From contig NC_092680.1 of the NCBI RefSeq assembly GCF_964355755.1, positions 20,809,001 to 20,873,000 of the forward strand: 64,000 nt of DNA. Direction: 5' to 3'. Positions within the stretch are counted from its first letter, which is position 1. The number at the start of each line of letters is the position of its first letter. Under the pieces are notes generated by a model. It was not told where the DNA came from and ran no database searches. It worked only from the letters and a program-made list of their open reading frames with translations. The DNA comes from Antedon mediterranea (lineage: Eukaryota; Echinodermata; Crinoidea; Comatulida; Antedonidae). The translations under genes were made by a program, and so were the position numbers. Below are positions 12,663 to 25,194 of the stretch, piece by piece.

Positions 12663-15600
12663 TTATTTCTGTACAATACGGTACACATTTCCCTGTATTT
12701 TTGTATCCTGGTCGATTCCATGAAACTCCAGCTGAGCCTGGGACAGCATGTAGTCTTCTAATTTATCTACACTGCACTTGGGACCTGTATAAATAATATA
12801 ACTTTTAAAACCACAAACTTAACACAGTGTTAAGCAAAAGAAAGAGAAATTGTAAATACTTAATTTTTGTAATGATTGCATGAAGTGGACTCAGTATACG
12901 ATAACTTAGTAGCTGGTTATCTGTGCTGATCATATTAGGCAATGCTGGTGTGGGCCATAAGTATACATAATTATTATCAGGCCTACAACGTATGGAGTAT
13001 ACCTATTGTACAGGGGGATCAAGCAACCGATCACTTGGACCTGGGACTCCAAATCTGTAAGTTTTTTGAGAAAAAAAAAATTATACTAACCAAACATTTC
13101 TACAATTTCATTTTGTTTTATTTCATGTGGTCCAGCTGAAAGAAAGAAGCAGACTCTTTAACAATTGAATTTATCATAACAATAGTGAAATCAACAAACT
13201 GATAACAAATGCTTAAAAATATATAATATCATTAAATAGTGAGACTTACTCTCAAATGCTCCATCAGGAAATTCAAAGCAATGTAGTAAATAGACTCCAT
13301 CAAGCTTCAAAATGGATAACATCAATTTGAGGTAGCTGCAGAAAAAAAGTAAACTATTTTTTTATTTAATTGTAGGAAAAATAGGAGAGTTGGAGCAAAC
13401 AATGTATTTGACAGTTCTTACACTGTCAGGAATGTTAAAAAATCCTCCATTGTTGTCCAATTACAACTCATATACTACATATTGGCCGCCATGTAACATA
13501 CAGTACATCCACTCTCCCCATACCTGCTGAATCATGACATTGGTAGCCTTGTGACAGCTTAAAACAATGAGTTGACTTACAATTCTCGTTGATCAACATC
13601 AATTGCTTCCAAAGCACCTCTGTCCCATATTGCATCAACCATTCCACCAAATTCCCTTTAAGAGAAACAAAATGCTCAACCATTGCCCAGAATTGTAATG
13701 GATATATCATAGAACATTTATCTTGAAGAACTTGAACATACTGTATGACCTGTTGTAACCAATGATACACATCTTTTTACACTCTTAATCAACAACCAAA
13801 TTGAAAAAAGTGAATTGAACTTCAATCCTAACATGTCCATAATAATTTAGTAGAATGCATCCAACACAATCATGATTTACCTCTTGTATTTAAACATATC
13901 ACACTGGAACAGTTTGATGTTTTCATCTTTACTCTATAACAAAGAGAAACAAACTGTTAATTTACCTCCGCCAACGAGGTATATGTAGTCGATCGTGTTT
14001 GTCTGTTTGTTGAGGTTAGCAGGATTACTCAAAACGTAATTACAAGATCTTTACCATAAACAATTTCCCTTCTCCATCTTTGATGTCAGATTCAGTGAAC
14101 TCCAAATTTGCTTCTTTAAAGAATGTTTTAATAGCAACATCTGAAATTTCAACACCAATAACTTTGTGACCCTTTTCTGCAAGCCTAAAAGAAAAATTAA
14201 ACATTTTTGAGCAACTTAGGCCCACTATACTTTACTAATATTTTGAGATTGACTATTGAAATAGTATACCAAGTTAGAGCTAGCAGAATACATGGAATAC
14301 AGCCACATTTGTAGTAGTAGTATTTGTACTTTTTTTTTTTAAATGAACATTTTTATATTGATTTTTTTTATTCATGTAGGTCTAGAATAGATTAGCATTA
14401 CAAATGTATTATCCCCTTGAAAAAAAAAATAATTCTTAAAAAAATGTTTGTTGAATATTCCATTTTATTCCATTTTAATGTAACATAATAGTTATCCACT
14501 TTGACCAAAAATTGGACTAAATAAAAATGTACTTACCTGAATAAATGTAATTTAAAGCAAAAAATTGTCAAATTGGCTACCAGCCGATGGCTTTTTGGTT
14601 GAATTTAACCATTTATTTTGTCATTTTACAAGTGAAAACATTTTTTTTTCTGTGGAAGTGATTAACTTTATTACAATATATCTTTAATTGAAAGAAAATT
14701 AGAAAAAAAAAGTATTAGGAATCAAAGATTTTTAAATACTAACCACCTCATGTCAACTGCTTTACCACACAGAGGAAAAAATATTGTCAGGTTATCTCTT
14801 CCTTTAGTAAGTTTGTCTACGTGCCTTCCAAGTGACCTGAAATCAAAACTGGTTTACTAGGTTACAATATAGGAAGAAAATCACAGAATGCTGTACTACT
14901 ATAAATAACTATTTAATTTCTTGATAGACTTGAGTATGTTCTTATGCATTTGTAGTAACTTCAGACTAGCTATATATCATATTATGAGAAAAATTGTTTT
15001 GAACTTTTTTGAAAAGTTTTTTTGTATATTGTCAAGTGTATGCAATTGTGTATTCATCATCAATGACATTTCCAATGCATATTTAGAAACGGGTGTTTTT
15101 ATAAGTGATATTGACCTGAAAGGTCGCTTCACCGTTTTAAACAGATTCTATTTTAGCCATCCATCCATCTATCAAATACATTTTAAATTCCTTTTTTGTA
15201 TTTACTGGAACCAACTAGTATTGGTATTACCAACAATATTTATTAACAAGATCTGTTCATCGACTCACGGATGTACTTCCAACAAATGAAATGGTATTGA
15301 GTTTTCCACCCAAGACATCTTCCAGTGGTCAATGGACGACTCATTCGTAATGTCCTTATCTGCATCACTGTAATAAATAGAAACAAGTTACTTAGTTTAG
15401 TTAATTTTATTAATTTAAGTTGTAAGTTGTATTTTAATTTATAGTTTTTGTTGTTGATAAATATTGTTGAAACAATCATATATATATATCACATTTCACT
15501 AGCAAAGTTACTAATACTATACCAGGCCTAGACCTGGTTATGAACCTGCATTAAAGTGAGATGTATTTTACATCTCCCCGCAAATGGAGCTAGGCCTAGC

Positions 15601-15984
15601 TAGCTAGATTATTAATTATTTTTGCCTGAATGAAATTCCACGGTAATTGAGAACATAATACAGTTACAGCCCCAAGCAAGCAAAATGATCAACCATCCGT
15701 GTGGACAAACAACTATAAGGCCTAGGCTAGCTATAACGAATTGTTCTCTCCGACTTCTCTGAAAGTAGACCTGGCTCACCATACGTGTGTGCATAGAGGT
15801 TCACTATAATATCTCTATGGTGTGTGCATGCAGCAGCAACAGACAGTAGTGGTGCGTCCGTACTATATCTACAGTTTTAGCCTAACCACACTAGGCTAGG
15901 TAGGCCTAGGCTAATTCTCAACCCTAATGTTAATTACAAATTAACGCTAAACAACATAACTGTACTAATGACCTACTTCGCCAT
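12663..15984 (-). CDS. TPMT: Thiopurine S-methyltransferase
   Basis: Nine coding exons with matching phases: 15977-15984, 15269-15367, 14744-14836, 14055-14184, 13881-13933, 13581-13655, 13250-13335, 13091-13135, 12663-12784. The product is 236 residues (human 245). It is a class I SAM-dependent methyltransferase that transfers methyl to aromatic thiols. Recognisable family segments are HWKMSWVENSIPFH near the N terminus, FFPLCGKAVDMRW (residues 55-67), GHKVIGVEIS in the SAM-binding region, and IWDRGALEAID, which matches the human IWDRGALVAIN segment. The first coding exon has only 8 bases (ATG GCG AA). It was chosen because its GTAGGT donor and phase 2 end fit the next exon (T GAT GCA) exactly; this micro-exon start is the least certain part. 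Confidence 0.92.
13967..14045. repeat. Short dispersed-repeat fragment in TPMT intron
   Basis: The sequence CCTCCGCCAACGAGG followed by a TTTGTCTGTTTGTTGAGG stretch and GGATTACTCAAAACG resembles a very common interspersed repeat fragment of marine invertebrates. It lies in the intron just 5' of exon 13881-13933. Family assignment is from memory and unproven. Confidence 0.35.
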
Positions 15985-17761
15985 TATTTGCTGTCACTTG
16001 CAAACCCTTCTCTTTTCAAAAAACTCTTCTCAATTGATTGTAAACAATCTGTTTTCGTCCGTGGTGTGGTGGTGTAGGTTGTTGTGTCGTTCGTGTGTGG
16101 AGACATGTACTTAACCTTTGACATTTTTTTCCAGGAACGTCTACCTGTATTTCATCTGGGCGCTGATGGTGGTGGTGGTGTGTGTGTCAGTGGTGGTGGC
16201 GGATGGAATAATTGAGCTTTGGGTGGGGTTGTGGATGTTGTTAAGTTGCGAGTACGACTAGACCATAAAACCTCATATTAAATAATATAAATGATTCATG
16301 ATCGATAAAAATACCGCCTCTTTTTAGGTACCGCCGCCCGTCACTTTTTCTTCAGGCAAAAAGACGTGTTTTTTGTATCAAAATTAATTGAGATGATAAC
16401 CCTATTATGATTTGGGGTTTTTTAATATTAATTATGAGTTGGCAAATATTGTTTCTAAAATGCAGGCTATATTTGCCCTTCGTGATGAATTTCGAAACAT
16501 CTTCTCTTTGTTTAGTACTTTCGGAACCCGGATTGGGAATTACAAAATGTGGACATTTCAATGCGTTATCTATTTGCTAATCTTATCTAAATTATTTAGA
16601 AATTATTAGTCAATAATACTTTGACTCAGTGATAGGTTGTACATAAACTATATGATTTCTGTCGTAAGTTTCATTTGCCGCCGGTGCCATCGACTGAGCT
16701 TGATTTAGGCCTTACAGCGTGATCCATCAAAAATCAAAGGTAAGGTTTTTTCAGTGCAATTTTTTGGGTCAAATTAACATTCAGATCACCATGTAAAACT
16801 TTTTTCAAGGTGTACCATGTAGGCCTATGTCTACTCCAATTTCGCTAATTTGGAAATGTAAATGTGAAGATAAGAGATGGTCCCCAGATGAAACATTGGT
16901 GACATTAATGCTATAATAGATAAGTCTAAGGTATGTCTCTACAGGCCTACCTAAGACCTATTTAATTACTGTAATTCGGTTTCTTCTTTTTTGGGGGGAG
17001 GTTTGGACCAACGCCCACTAAAAATAACTAAAATCCATTATGGGGACAAACTATCGCCGAAATATTGTTGGTTGAGGAAATAGAGAGAAATTGTGAACGA
17101 CGATGACGTCACGTCATTAGCGAATTGGGTACTTTGGCCTAATTAGGTTGTACAAAGAATTAGATCTATATTTTTAAAAGGTATATATACAAACAATCAT
17201 AACAGATGTTGATGAAGATAATGTCGGTTTATTAGAATGCAAAACTCAGTAGGCCTACTGTACAATCGTAGACCCCTGTTCACATTCCTCCACAATTTAA
17301 TCTGATCAGAGGTGACTCTGACATTCGATAACTGCCAACTTGGTTAAAATGGGGATTTCCCTTGAATGCCCTTATAATCAGACGAGGGGTACTCCTATGT
17401 TTGTTTAATGATTGTGTTTGTTTTGTTAACACACGGTATTTGATCTTTCTATTTAGTTCAAAATTAAAGTATATTAACCAGTACCCATAATCGCTTTCAA
17501 ACACAATGGCATATTTAAGAGCAGGGTTGTAATTAAGACATAATACATTCCTACGTGGACTTTCGTAATAATGTGACCTTTACGAGGGAAAAGTGAAATT
17601 TCACTCTTCTGCCTTTACCTTTTAAAACGAATAAGATGTAAAAAGCATTCGGTTGATACGGAGTAAAAATTAATGTCGGTTTCCCACTCGCAATTGTATA
17701 TAGTCTGTAATATAATTTTTAGTTATAGTTAATTTAGACTGTGGTTATTGTTTTTTTATAG
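15985..17761. promoter_or_regulatory. Divergent intergenic region between TPMT and the RING-NHL gene
   Basis: This 1.8-kb region separates two genes transcribed away from each other and should hold both promoters. GT-rich simple sequence (GGTGGTGGTGGTGTGTG) lies around 16160-16200. The NHL gene ATG directly follows a T-rich tract ending in TAG (17750-17761), which looks like a splice acceptor, so a 5' untranslated exon probably lies somewhere upstream. No TATA box or other motif can be assigned with confidence. Confidence 0.45.
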
Positions 17762-19354
17762 ATGACAACTGCAAACCTTTCTCCTGTTACCGAATGTACA
17801 CAATGTGAACACGAATTTGACAGTGAAGTTCGAGTTCCAAAGGTTCAACCGTGTGGCCATACACTCTGCTCATCATGTTCTGAAAAGCTATACGACAGCA
17901 AATGGAAACGACTGAAGTGTCCACAATGCAAAGTCACCAGTACTGTAGATGACATCCAGAAGCTTCCGACTAACTTCAATGCACTCTCTGTCGTGGATAT
18001 CAATACTGATATGATGTCTCGGAAACAGTCCATGAAAGGTCTGGTTGGTAACTTCATGGCTCAACTAAGCGATCAGGCGACCAAGCTTAGCAAGATCTCT
18101 GAGAGGCAAGAGAAGTTCCATGCGAACTACTCCCAGGTGAAGGAGGAAGTAGAAACATGCTTTAGTTCTCTAATCAAAGATTTAGAAGAAAGACGTGATG
18201 CACATTTATACGAGATGGAAGGAATTCGAATGGCAGAAATAGAGATACTTCAAAAGCAAAAGAAACGGGTTGAAGCATTTCTTGGCTGCATCAACTCTGA
18301 ACTTCAAGATCAAGAAGAAGATAAACTGTTCGATAGATTCCGTTCGGAGATGGATAACATCAAGTCGTTTGTTTCAGGCTTAGACCAGACGATAAAAACG
18401 ATTTCGTTCGCGCCATCGAATAAAGGAGAAACGAGCATAGTATCCAAGCAGGTAGGGGCTTTGACGATTGGATTGGATAACGGTAAGGATCTAAAAGAAT
18501 GTCATCTGCCAAACGTTACAAAAAATAAAGGGAAAGTCTCTAAAGTATTCAAAGAAAAATCATTCGGTTGTCTCGTTGACGTCACCGTCCTGTCGAATGA
18601 TCTGCTGGCCGCAACTGATTCGAAGAGAAACTGCGTACATCTTTTGAATAAGTCTGGTAGCATTGTGACCTCTGTTGGTGATAGAGGGGTTGGGAAGGGT
18701 CAGTTTGTGTCCCCTGCAGGAATTTGCCAAAACAGCTTTGGTGATATTTTGGTGGCCGATAAAGGTAACAACCGGGTTCATATCAGGTCAGTAACGGGAG
18801 AGTTCAAAGGCTTCTTTGAAAGTACCGTTAACAGCGTAAATATCTTGGATACACCAGTGGGTATATCTTGTAACCGAATGGGAAAGGTGTTTGTCTGTAG
18901 TCAAGGCAACCATTGTGTGCAAGTATTTTCAGAAGATGGCAAGTACTTAAGTAAAATAGGTTCCCCTGGATGTGGAGACGGGTTGTTTAAGCAACCAGAG
19001 TTCGTTGCTTCCTCATTGGATGGCCGTATATTTGTCACCGATTCCGATAATGGCCGAGTTTCTGTATTCTCACAAGACGGAAGTTTTCTCAAGCACATTC
19101 GGCATCATAAAAATACGTCAGACTTCACTCCAAGAGGAATCTGCCTCAACACACAGGCAGATGTGTTTGTGTGCGGGTTAGATGCTATAGAAGTGTTCGA
19201 TCAGAACGGAGAGTTTCTCTTTTCGTTTCCTGTTCTGAGATCTAAAGCAATGTTCAAAGCACAGGCAGGTTCGATAGGCGGAATCTGCATGGCTCTGGAC
19301 ACAGGTCTAGTCGTGGCTGGAGGAGAAGATCAAATTATTCATATTTTCTCCTAA
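17762..19354 (+). CDS. RING finger, coiled-coil, NHL-repeat protein (TRIM-NHL-like, no B-box)
   Basis: A single-exon CDS of 530 codons. A C3HC4-type RING lies at residues 12-56 (Cys12, Cys15, Cys31, His33, Cys36, Cys39, Cys53, Cys56). This suggests E3 ubiquitin ligase activity. No B-box zinc motif follows. Residues about 95-245 are charged and heptad-like, a coiled coil. From about residue 265 to the end there are NHL beta-propeller blades with recurring patterns such as GDILVADKGNNRVH, GKVFVCSQGNHCVQVF and GRIFVTDSDNGRVSVF. The order RING-CC-NHL matches TRIM2/3/TRIM32-like ligases that are greatly expanded in invertebrate deuterostomes. The compact coding sequence could reflect an old retrocopy. 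AATAAA signals at about 19770-19779 fit the 3' end. Substrate unknown. Confidence 0.9.
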   Translation: MTTANLSPVTECTQCEHEFDSEVRVPKVQPCGHTLCSSCSEKLYDSKWKRLKCPQCKVTSTVDDIQKLPTNFNALSVVDINTDMMSRKQSMKGLVGNFMAQLSDQATKLSKISERQEKFHANYSQVKEEVETCFSSLIKDLEERRDAHLYEMEGIRMAEIEILQKQKKRVEAFLGCINSELQDQEEDKLFDRFRSEMDNIKSFVSGLDQTIKTISFAPSNKGETSIVSKQVGALTIGLDNGKDLKECHLPNVTKNKGKVSKVFKEKSFGCLVDVTVLSNDLLAATDSKRNCVHLLNKSGSIVTSVGDRGVGKGQFVSPAGICQNSFGDILVADKGNNRVHIRSVTGEFKGFFESTVNSVNILDTPVGISCNRMGKVFVCSQGNHCVQVFSEDGKYLSKIGSPGCGDGLFKQPEFVASSLDGRIFVTDSDNGRVSVFSQDGSFLKHIRHHKNTSDFTPRGICLNTQADVFVCGLDAIEVFDQNGEFLFSFPVLRSKAMFKAQAGSIGGICMALDTGLVVAGGEDQIIHIFS

Positions 19355-19768
19355 TTTACCCAGCTTTGTAATGTACATACACTTCAATATCAAATTCATT
19401 TGCATTAAACGCAAAATAACCAAACTAGTGTAATGAATTCTTGCTGATTCAAATAATTATATCTAAAACCAAATCATATACACAAAACAAGTATGTATGT
19501 ACCGGGAGTTATAATGTTATAAATGACATTTGAATCATCAGCAATCACATGATCTTTATCTGTGTAAAAAATGATGATTGCTAAGATAAAGCTTAAATCT
19601 TTGAGTGTGCAGATTTCTATGAAGATTCCGAAAACATAATTACCTTTCATTTATCTTATTTATCCGATCCATTTAATTCCAAGGAAATCTACTTCGTTGC
19701 CCTTAATCAAATATAATATAATTTATCATATTATTATTATTTCTATTTTTAGTTATTGTATACAGGTA

Positions 19769-19785
19769 TAAATAAATAAAATGCT
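19769..19785 (+). terminator. Poly(A) signal of the RING-NHL gene
   Basis: Two overlapping AATAAA hexamers about 415 bases after the stop codon, the first good signals downstream on the plus strand. Confidence 0.5.
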
Positions 19786-20028
19786 TTAACACAAAATTCG
19801 TCTAGTTTCCTTCCACTTTTGTTTAATTTCCCGACCCTCTTGGTCAAAATTGTGAAAAAATACATTTTTAGGCTAATTACTGTATTATATTTTGAGTTTA
19901 ATATTGATTAAATGAAATTAAATTGTTTTGCATTGTATATTTGGTATTTACTTTTGGCTCTGTTTTATATTAAACTGTTATTACAGTTTCAATAGATGTT
20001 TGGAAGTTGAGACTCATCTGTGAGTCAA

Positions 20029-20142
20029 ATAATGTTCAGTTAATAATGTTCAGTTAATAATGTTCAGTTAATAATGTTCAGTTAATAATGTTCAGTTAAT
20101 AATGTTCAGTTAATAATGTTCAGTTAATAATGTTCAGTTAAT
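20029..20142. repeat. 14-bp minisatellite, about 8 copies, next to the ATPSCKMT stop codon
   Basis: The unit AATAATGTTCAGTT repeats eight times with almost no variation. On the minus strand it starts about 14 bases after the ATPSCKMT stop, so it belongs to that gene's 3' untranslated region. Confidence 0.93.
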
Positions 20143-20155
20143 TAATCAGTGAACA

Positions 20156-21610
20156 TCAGCTATCTGTTTTCAGTTTGTGTGCTTCATCCTGCTTTAATAG
20201 TACTTTTGTGATATCATAGAGCCACACTGAATCTATTCCTTCATCGATGGTTTGTGACGGTGTCCAACCCGTGAAAGGAAAGCGACAGGCAACCACTTTT
20301 GATCCCGGAAGAAGCTCATTAGATAGTTTGCTTTCTAATTGTTCCATCTAAAATCAAAATTTTTATTTGTTTACACAACAGGTAGATCTTAAATTAAATC
20401 TACTTATTTAAAATAAATGAAGACGAAAATAAATTATTTTGGTATGTTTTTAAACCTTGGGAAAAATGAACTTATTTGTAGGCTGAAGATACAGAGATTT
20501 AATAAAGCATATGATCAATAAGGTTCAAAATTTGTTAAAAAGAACATATTAACTAAAAGGTGAACTGGAACATGCCATACTTTTCTTAAATGTTCAATTA
20601 AAATAAACACATCCTATACAAATCAAACAGTAACATGTTTGTGTACTAGACTTTAGTAATCTGTCTATTTTACTAAATATGTCTATATCTTACCATAGAT
20701 GATACTCCAAATATTACAACATTGTCATATTGTGATAGATCAGTTTTCCATAAGTCATTCCGATAGAAATTTGTATTGCCTTTTACTCTCTCTCTTACTG
20801 CAGTTATCTTGGAATACCAGACAAGCCATGGGTTTAGTTCATAACCTGTGGCATTGTAGCCTCGTTTTGCAGCATCAATTACCTATCACCGAAGAAATAA
20901 ATAATATTTATAATAATAAAATATTGATTTAATAATATAAATATTATTAGGATTAGATTTTAAAGCTGAGCCTGTAACCAACAAATGAGTGTATATGTTT
21001 GTTATAAATTTATATGAGATTATATTCACTTTAAATTGTTACATTAAAGTATTAAAGTAGGCCTAGTTAGTACTAGTTCATTCTTAATCTAATGAGATCT
21101 TAAGTTTGTTTATACAACACAAGGGATTTACCCTGAAACTGTAACTACTTGATGTACATAAACAGTTATTTATCTCTATCGATTATATAATAATAAATAT
21201 TACGTCGATCGAATGTCATTATTTAGGAAATGACATACTGAACTCCCCCTGCACACACTGTCAATGTCTTTTGTTAATGTTATCAAATAAAACATCCACG
21301 GTACCGGGGGGAGTGGGCGTATCATCAAACCAACAAAATAAAGATATCTTACTATTCTTCCATCGCCACTTCCTAGGTCCACAAGTGTACCCGTTCTTCC
21401 ATTAAGAACTTTAAATACATTATCAACTTGTCTGCTTGTAGCAGGCACGAAAGGGAGGCAGACGCGTCGGAATGCAGGGAGCACGAACGGGGTAGCGACA
21501 GCATACAACCCGCCGACTACAACCCCGCACGCACCAGCTATAAATATACCGAATTTTGCCTTTTTGGATGACGAAAGTACATTATTATTAGGCTCTATTG
21601 TTTCATTCAT
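20156..21610 (-). CDS. ATPSCKMT: ATP synthase c-subunit lysine N-methyltransferase (FAM173 family)
   Basis: Three exons: 21353-21610, 20694-20882, 20156-20347, all joining in phase 0; product 212 residues. The family are mitochondrial seven-beta-strand methyltransferases; the vertebrate B form trimethylates Lys43 of ATP synthase subunit c. Visible are an N-terminal hydrophobic segment (about residues 20-40, a membrane anchor), the family signature [23 protein letters not shown] motif [13 protein letters not shown] (about 76-87), [23 protein letters not shown] and [13 protein letters not shown]. The vertebrate A paralogue is equally possible in a lineage with a single copy, but the anchor-plus-signature N terminus fits ATPSCKMT. 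Confidence 0.9.
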
Positions 21611-22251
21611 TGATTATAACAATTTATGAACATCAAACATGCTAGGCTACCTATATTTCAGTTGTTTTAGGCCTAGCCTCTGGCGAAAGTGTGAGATGCG
21701 ATCTCAGAGCAGCATGGCGCAAATGTCAACATTAACAAACGCCCTCATCGCTAAAAGATCATTCTATAAATAATAACCAGGCCAGAGAGATGTAAAAAGC
21801 CGAATAAAATAATTGATATAATACATACAGTATTAATTTGTCTTCATTTTCTTTATTTTCAAAATCAGTATTGGTGATATCATTATCCAACTCAAGTTCG
21901 TTAATTCAAATGTACGTTATTCAATTTTTCTGACATAATTAAAAGACAAGACAAATCTCAATTTACATAAACTGTCAAATATAGATTTCAAAAGAGTGTT
22001 GTTGCACTTGAGTTGTGCCACAAATATATTATCTCAAGCTGATAATGATTTTCTAAATTGAATTTTGTTTTAATCTATTTTATTTTTACCATGTATCATA
22101 AATTATGATCCGTCAATGCCAGGATTTAAAAGAAAGATGGTGTTATAATTTTTGAAGGGAAAACACCGGGCAAATAGGACTGTCTCTGAAGTAAAATGGC
22201 TCCTATGAATAGCAGTGTCGTTGAAAAGCGCATTTTTGTTTCAATCTTAAA

Positions 22252-22377
22252 GCTTGGTTCCCACTAGAACGCAACGCAAGTGAATTGTGACCAATCCAAG
22301 CGATGGATTCGAACCGTCCCTTGTCATTGGTCAATTCGTTTGCATTACGGCTTATTGCGTTCTAGTGGGAACCAAGC
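22252..22377. mobile_element. 126-bp palindromic MITE
   Basis: The ends are long inverted repeats: GCTTGGTTCCCACTAGAACG at the left and its complement at the right, followed inward by a second pair (TGACCAAT/ATTGGTCA). There is no coding capacity. The fragment at about 44526-44540 (AGCTTGGTTCCCACT) may be one end of a related element. Confidence 0.8.
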
Positions 22378-23238
22378 AAAAGAAATAGAAACGTCGAACG
22401 TTTGACGTTAATTAGGGAACACAATATCAGTTTACAGTGTAATCAAAACTGATGTGCCGTTTTACTAATATAAATCATATTCCTAGGCCTACATGAATAA
22501 TCAGTAATTCGATGGCAGAGTATAAACCAACATATTATGTTAGACCATAAGATATGCATGCTTTATTTATGCAGTTATTATAAATCGAATATTTATTCCG
22601 CGTCTTGAAAAGCAGCATTGAAAAAAATTAGGTGTAGTGTATGAGGCGCAAAATACATGTAAATTTTAAATGTACATAGGTACGTCGCGCCTATTATTAT
22701 ATGTATTTTACACATACACACATTTTACTCATATACACTTTGCTGCTTATGGTGCCCCATTGTTTTCATGCTAAATCTTTAGAACATTATTAAGCAGCAA
22801 GATAAGCACACTGTGTGATTCATGATTTTTTACTCGGGGTACCCGAGTCTAGGACTTACTCATTTTCTCCTTCTCCTCCATCTGGACACTATTGAGTAAA
22901 AAGTGCGATTTTCAAAGTACTACTCCTCCCTTATTCGTTGTAGTATTGAGCTGGGATTTCGCATGAATATACTACAGAGACATTTCCTCAAAGCTATAGA
23001 GCCGGATTTTTCATTTTCAAACCAGATGCAGCCATAAGACGTCTCGAAGATGGTACCATATAGCCGTATTTGGTAGGTTATTGATGTGTATGTGACGTCA
23101 CATCCCGTCTTATGACGTCATTACAGCTTCATTTGCTGTACACCGAGTATCGCACATTCGTGCTTATTTGTTAATTAATTTGTTTAATTAAAAAGCCACA
23201 ATGTGTGACACACACCACAGCGTTATGTAGTAATATGC

Positions 23239-23310
23239 GGCTTCTTGGCGTAGTGGTTATCACGTTTGCTTAACACGCAGAAGGTACCTGGTTCGAGCCC
23301 GGGCGAAACC
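23239..23310 (+). tRNA. tRNA-Val(AAC)-like sequence, possibly pseudogene
   Basis: A 72-nt cloverleaf-like sequence with A-box GCGTAGTGG, anticodon loop TTAACAC (anticodon AAC, valine), intact T-stem and GTTCGAGC loop. The acceptor stem has two mismatches. No intron. A second related copy lies 287 bp downstream with similar 3' flanks, so these may be tRNA gene duplicates or tRNA-derived repeats. Confidence 0.55.
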
Positions 23311-23525
23311 TTTTTTTAAAACTTTATGGTGAAAAGTAATGTATACGCAATATGATAATTATACACAGTATATCTTATTTTTATTATTTTTTTAAATACT
23401 TATTTTGCGTAATCGGTAATTATCACTTTTACACATGTTTATTTTGCTTTGTGCTTATTACCATATTTATTTGTAATTTAAATGGATTAAAAAACTTTCT
23501 GTAACCCACATTTTTAGTGTAAGTA

Positions 23526-23596
23526 GGTTTCTTAGTGTAGTGGTTGTCAAGTCTGCTTAACACGCAGAAGAAACCGGTTCGAGCCCTGGCGAAACC
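23526..23596 (+). tRNA. Second tRNA-Val(AAC)-like sequence, likely pseudogene
   Basis: 71 nt, related to the copy at 23239-23310, with the same TTAACAC anticodon loop. Here the acceptor stem is better paired (GGTTTC with GAAACC) but the T-stem and variable region are damaged. The shared downstream flank (ACTTTATGGTGAAA) shows it was copied together with flanking DNA. Confidence 0.5.
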
Positions 23597-24477
23597 TATT
23601 TTTCTTTAACTTTATGGTGAAATAACTGTATACTGTGTCTGTATACAGCTTCTTTTGCTGTACCCCGAGTATTGCACATTCGTGCTTGTTTAAATAAAAA
23701 AAATTAAATAAAAATAACATTTAATGGCATTCAACTCTTAAAATCGTGTGAAACATGCACTATTATTTTTGTAATTTTCATTTGATTATTTTTATTCATT
23801 TATGAGGTGTACTTCATAAAAAACATTCAGATTTATTTATTATATTAAAATCAGGATGAATTTGAATATTGAACAATAACAAGTAAAGGGTAGAACAAGT
23901 TTGCCGTTTAAAAGAAAGCCTGTAATACAATGCAAAAGTACATCAAGTGGCATTGTACTTCTTTTTAATTTATAACATTTACATCATTTCAATTATGTTG
24001 TTCTTTAGTCACTGAGAGTAACCCATCATATAAATCAATTAATGTCTTACTTTACAAACGTTGTTGAATATACTTTAAATGAATTAATGATCTTTCTTCA
24101 GGTTATTATTACTGGTACTGGTACTGGTTCAAATAACCGTCTCACAGAGACATCTGGTAGCCATTGACTTAAAGTTGGCATTTGGATGTGTTACTTTTAA
24201 ATGTACAGTATGAAAGTGACTACTACCAAATTGCACAGTCACAAAACAACTTATTGCTTAAAATAATATAATCCTCTCTTAAACCTTTATAAATAAAAGT
24301 ACCATTATAATGGGTTTAATAAATAGTGTTATATTACAATTATATTTCTCTTTTAAACAGACTCTAAAATCATTGTATTTTTAAATTTTTTTAAAAAGAA
24401 TTTTATACAAATTTTAAATCTTTTATTAAATATTTCGTATTTTACATTTTGGATTTTAACTTTTATTCTAATCTCTT

Positions 24478-24668
24478 TGTAGTTTAAGGAATATATGCAA
24501 TTTGTTTCTCTGTGTTTCTGGACCACAATGGAAATAAGTTTTCTACTTTTTGGGATATCCTTTTAACTCGAGTCTGTTGTACTGATTTTAATTGTGTACA
24601 TGTTTTTTTTGTATGTACTGTATCTGTGTTGACTCAGTTAATAAAAAAATCAATCAATCAAAGATAGA
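24478..24668 (+). mobile_element. Probable 3' end of a non-LTR retrotransposon
   Basis: The segment has the look of a LINE 3' untranslated end: TTTCTGGACCACAATGGAAA, then TTGGGATATCCTTTTAAC, an AATAAA-like end and a short (CAAT)n tail. No coding sequence remains. Confidence 0.4.
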
Positions 24669-25000
24669 TAGACCTATGACCTATGACCTATGACCTATGT
24701 ATCGATTGTGTCCATCATAGAAACAAATGTTATTTTGAATTGAATTGATAAAGTCATACATGAAGCCTCCTTAGCAATGTGAATTATGTGTCAAGTACAA
24801 TACAACATTCATGTGTTGCACATAGTACGCTGTATCTTAGGATGTGCCAAGATAAAGTATAAATATTTCCATTTTGTAGAACCACACCATACGCAATACT
24901 TCTTTTCGTTTAATTTCATTTGGTTTACCCACAATAAAGTAAACCTCTTTTCACTAAGTCTTGTATCGTTGATATCTTTCACAAATAAAACCACGTTATA

Positions 25001-25194
25001 ACAACTATATTATTCTCATACATGAGAATGGACACTCTTTTGTTGTTAAAACAACTATATTATTCTCATACATGAGAATGGACACTCTTTTGTTGTTACA
25101 ACAACTATATTATTCTCATACATGAGAATGGACACTCTTTTGTTGTTACAACAACTATATTATTCTCAGACATGAGAATGGACACTCTTTTGTT
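25001..25194. repeat. 50-bp minisatellite, 4 copies, including the stop codon of the DEG/ENaC gene
   Basis: Copies start at 25001, 25051, 25101 and 25151. The last copy overlaps the final coding exon on the minus strand, so the last roughly ten codons and the stop of the channel are themselves one repeat unit. The other three copies repeat the same codons and an equivalent stop in the 3' untranslated region. Confidence 0.95.

Larger units (their letters stand above)
21611..25000. other. Intergenic region between ATPSCKMT and the DEG/ENaC gene
   Basis: No protein gene is supported. It holds the ATPSCKMT promoter side (21611-21800), a palindromic MITE (22252-22377), two tRNA-Val-like sequences (23239-23310, 23526-23596), a LINE-like 3' end (24478-24668) and a short CCTATGA-type microsatellite (about 24671-24700). 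Two long open stretches near 24786-25001 are AT-rich frames without family resemblance. Confidence 0.6.

Noticed and set aside
14921-15289. 122-codon plus-strand frame in a TPMT intron
   Set aside because: It is antisense to TPMT, AT-rich, and overlaps the antisense of a real exon; no family resemblance.
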